Below are positions 60,471 through 64,000 of a DNA stretch of 64,000 bases, piece by piece. Source of the DNA: an uncultured Akkermansia sp. GTDB taxonomy: Bacteria > Verrucomicrobiota > Verrucomicrobiia > Verrucomicrobiales > Akkermansiaceae. The position numbers and the translations under genes were made by a program. The stretch spans positions 1 through 64,000 of the forward strand of contig CANQSS010000002.1 in NCBI GenBank assembly GCA_947626545.1, in the 5' to 3' direction. The notes beneath the pieces are model-generated. The model made no database searches. It worked only from the letters and a program-made list of their open reading frames with translations, and was not told the origin of the DNA. The stretch's first letter is position 1, and every line of letters starts with the position of its first letter.

Positions 60471-61333
60471 CTTTGCTCATCCATCAACCCCTCGCGTATG
60501 GCACGCAGGTTTGCTCGAAAAATAGTCTCGTACGACGGCTGCCCGGGCACGACGCCGTCCATGGATAATTCCCCCACGGAGGCATCGGCGGATTCGGCGA
60601 TATTCTGCAGAAAACGCGGCGCCTCACGCAGTTCAGCGTACACGCGGCGCACCCCTCGGCGGCGCAATTCGCGAATCAACTGCGCCACGCTCGCCATGTC
60701 CCCCTCGCTCTCCACGGCCGCACCCTGCACTGCCACGGGATGCAAGCGAAAAGCCGCGCAAAAATGACACATGGCGGCGTGCTCCGTCACGAGCGTGCGC
60801 CGCTCTGCCGGCACTCCTGCCAGCGCCAGCCGCGCCTCGCGGGTGAGGGCATCCATTGCCTGCGCATACGTGGTCAGCCTCGCCCGTATCGCCTCCCTTT
60901 TCTCGGGCAATTCCTCCACCAACGCCGTGGCTAGCATGTAGGCGGCCCTCTTCATATTTTCCGGTGCATTCCACCAATGCGGGTCGGCGGCGCCCTCCGG
61001 TGTCATCACATCCGGTGCGGCCTCCCCGAGCTCCAGCACGCGCACCGGCGGATCATCTGCCGAAAAACTCTCGCGCAGGGCGTCCAAGTACGGCTCCACG
61101 CCCTTGCCACAAGCCAGCAGCAGCCGACTCCGCGCGGCATGCGCAAGCTCCTGCGCGCCGGGTTCAAAACGATGCAGCTCCCCGTGGCGCGGAAACAGAT
61201 CCACCACCTCTACCTCTCCCCCCCCCACGCGCCGCGCCATCTCACTGAGCAGCGGGTGCAAACTTGCCACGCGCAACGGCTCCGCCCACACCACATGGAC
61301 AACGACCAGAGCTAAAAGCACGATGAACCGCAT
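60467..61333 (-). CDS. Metal-binding protein of the ABC transporter (ZnuA/PsaA-like)
   Basis: The 288-residue cluster A-I binding protein has a signal peptide (MRFIVLLALVVVHVVWAEP), SLHPLLSEMARRVGGGEVEVVDLFPRHGELHRFEPGAQEL with the first metal His residues, and TEHAAMCHFCAAFRLHPV with a later His. Zinc-type proteins often have a His-rich loop after the first ligand; it is absent here, leaving Zn and Mn both open. First gene of the operon, with ATG 6 nt past the -10 of a promoter overlapped by a palindrome. Start at 61333. Confidence 0.88.
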   Translation of the reverse strand: MRFIVLLALVVVHVVWAEPLRVASLHPLLSEMARRVGGGEVEVVDLFPRHGELHRFEPGAQELAHAARSRLLLACGKGVEPYLDALRESFSADDPPVRVLELGEAAPDVMTPEGAADPHWWNAPENMKRAAYMLATALVEELPEKREAIRARLTTYAQAMDALTREARLALAGVPAERRTLVTEHAAMCHFCAAFRLHPVAVQGAAVESEGDMASVAQLIRELRRRGVRRVYAELREAPRFLQNIAESADASVGELSMDGVVPGQPSYETIFRANLRAIREGLMDEQR

Positions 61334-61339
61334 AACCTG

Positions 61340-61368
61340 AGCATAGCGGCGCCACCGAATTTTGTCAA
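61340..61368 (-). promoter_or_regulatory. Promoter of the metal ABC operon, leaderless
   Basis: On the minus strand TTGACA (61363-61368), 17 bp, TATGCT (61340-61345), then 6 nt to the ATG at 61333. Confidence 0.78.
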
Positions 61369-61381
61369 TAAAGTAATGACA
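61363..61381. promoter_or_regulatory. Palindromic operator candidate over the -35
   Basis: TGTCAATAAAGTAATGACA has perfect 5-bp ends (TGTCA/TGACA) and a partly symmetric centre. It covers the -35 of the metal uptake operon exactly, where a metal-responsive repressor (Zur, MntR or Fur type) would block RNA polymerase. The sequence is direct; the regulator is inferred. Confidence 0.5.
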
Positions 61382-61382
61382 A

Positions 61383-61726
61383 ACGCCACATCCGTCCCAA
61401 GAAAAAGCGATCCCAACACGCAGTTATCGGCGCTTATTGTAGCATAATATGTTCATAATTTACGATTTACGACGGACGAAAAATCGGCAAGTTGGCATCG
61501 CGTACCCATAAACCATTCTAATTGACAACACGCAATATTTTGAGAGTTTCGCTGCGCTCCCGCTTCGCTTCCCGTCCCTTTGTAACTACCCCTCCGCGCA
61601 CAGTTTCATCACATTCAGCTCGCGTCTGCTTCGCGAAATTCCCGCGCCTCCAGCGCGCTAAATTCCCAAATCGTACATCGTACATCGTCCATCGTACATG
61701 GGCAAACGCATTTTCAATGCGTTTGC
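61383..61726. repeat. Inverted family B element and hairpin
   Basis: Here family B first appears reversed: CACATCCGTCCCAAGAAAAA (61389-61408), then AATTTACGATTTACGACG. A forward mosaic follows (CGCTTCCCGTCCCTTTGTAA, CGCGCCTCCAGCGCGC, TACATCGTACATCGTCCATCG), ending with a hairpin GGCAAACGCATT, loop TTC, AATGCGTTTGC (61701-61726). The next promoter starts 1 bp later. No gene is supported in these 340 bp. Confidence 0.75.
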
Positions 61727-61727
61727 G

Positions 61728-61755
61728 TTGACATTTTCCGCGCGCGCTATATAAT
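61728..61755 (+). promoter_or_regulatory. Promoter of rpiB-glyA fusion, near-leaderless
   Basis: TTGACA (61728-61733), 16 bp, TATAAT (61750-61755), then 9 nt to the ATG at 61765. Confidence 0.8.
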
Positions 61756-61764
61756 AACCGGCGT

Positions 61765-63453
<1,689 letters not shown>

Positions 63454-63870
63454 ACCCATATCTGTTCCAGGAAAAAGCACCCCCAATAAGTGGTTAACGG
63501 TGCATGTTGGGGCATAAGCCTCTGATTATTTACGATTTACGATTTACGATTTGCAAATAGTGCGCAGCAAAGCTGCGGCAACTGCAAAGCAAATGCGGAC
63601 GCGTATTCGTAAAGCCGTGATCGGACGTTGTTACAAAGAGGCGGTGGCGCCTATGACGATGTGACCAAGCCGTGGACGCAGCTTTGCATGATTCCGCCCC
63701 TTTCTAACCACGTCCGCACGCGGTTTCATGATTCACCTCCCGCGCCTGCTTCGCATCCTCGCGAGCCGGAGGCGAGCCAAATTTCTAAATCGTAAATCGT
63801 AAATCGTAAATAATCATGGGTTTATTCTCCATAATCTGCCGTTACCTGCCTGTTGGGACCGCTTTTTCTC
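63454..63870. repeat. Long family B mosaic at the right edge
   Basis: Blocks seen: a CTGTTCCAGGAAAAAGCACC start, which is a degenerate reversed TTGGGACGG end; TTTACGATTTACGATTTACG words (63527-63552); GTGCGCAGCAAAGCTGCG; AGCCGTGATCGGACG; GGCGGTGGCGCC; CCGCGCCTGCTTCGC; GAGCCGGAGGCGAGCC; AAATCGTAAATCGTAAATCG (63788-63807); and TGTTGGGACCGCTTTTTCTC (63853-63872), a decayed form of the usual end. No gene is supported. Confidence 0.7.
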
Positions 63871-63911
63871 GCTCCGTCTGTGATATTTTTTTGAGAAATC
63901 GAAAAAAATGA

Positions 63912-63940
63912 TGGACATCTCCCCCAAAAAGAGGTAGACT
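63912..63940 (+). promoter_or_regulatory. Promoter without a protein start nearby, possibly of an RNA gene
   Basis: TGGACA (63912-63917), 17 bp, TAGACT (63935-63940). Transcription would begin near 63947 and run off the window through GC-rich sequence (GTGGGGGGTCCGGGGTGCGC) with no ATG frame. A stable RNA is one possibility; the visible 50 nt are too few to name it. Confidence 0.4.
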
Positions 63941-64000
63941 GCGGGAAGCCTTGTGGGGGGTCCGGGGTGCGCGTGCTCCTCTTGTTCCTCGGGCTCTACT

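Overview
The window reads as a chromosomal segment of a Gram-negative bacterium, most likely a member of Verrucomicrobiota close to Akkermansia. Evidence seen here: lipid A kinase LpxK, apolipoprotein N-acyltransferase, a TolC-type channel, a very large autotransporter built of Gly/Ser/Thr-rich beta-strand repeats, and several secreted proteins without well-known families. The placement is by general resemblance only, since no database could be searched. Most genes are ordinary core genes.

Left end (1-9,740), surface-variation region: a giant autotransporter (minus strand, running off the left edge), a frameshifted tyrosine recombinase, a C-terminal RhuM fragment, and a small outer-membrane beta-barrel gene. 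Two segments of about 140 bp, one before each surface gene, are bounded by inverted copies of a 15-bp box with the pattern CGTATT-NNN-AATACG. Each segment carries a TTGACA -35 hexamer that now points away from the surface gene. Inverting either segment would place TTGACA 17-18 bp from a waiting -10 hexamer (TAGACT for the autotransporter, TATACT for the beta-barrel). This looks like a pair of phase-variable promoter switches with their recombinase between them, both drawn in the OFF state. It is the main candidate for a new system here.

9,800-27,400: a CusCBA-like heavy-metal RND efflux operon; trigger factor; tRNA-Ser; malate dehydrogenase; an RsmB-like rRNA methyltransferase with a ROK sugar kinase; RecQ; two secreted or membrane proteins, one with a caspase-like His/Cys pair; tRNA-Ala; and a small island with an AP2-like protein and a recombinase relic.

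27,400-46,500: ClpB; a secreted C39-like protein lacking its cysteine; divergent pyrophosphatase and lumazine synthase; then nusB-ftsY-rlmN; a mutarotase/membrane-protein pair; DciA; ferredoxin; Lnt; IlvD with a POT-type transporter and an ankyrin protein; and LpxK.

46,500-64,000: TatA; a tadA-ybeY operon; AroC; a YdeI-like protein; PlsX; agmatine deiminase; tRNA-Arg; RNase HIII; HU; a dynamin-like GTPase; a four-gene zinc/manganese-type ABC operon whose genes all overlap; and an RpiB-GlyA fusion.

Two genome-wide habits stand out. First, many genes have a TTGACA-17-TATNNT promoter whose -10 lies only 6-9 nt before the start codon, so the mRNAs should be leaderless. These promoters were used to choose several starts. 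Second, the intergenic spaces are filled with dispersed repeats. One family is a hairpin with the arm GGCAAACGCATT, alone or bounding elements of about 235 bp. The other is a mosaic of TACGATG/TACGATT words, a GC-rich hairpin and the motif TTTTTCTTGGGACGGATG. Several genes end inside the hairpin arm.
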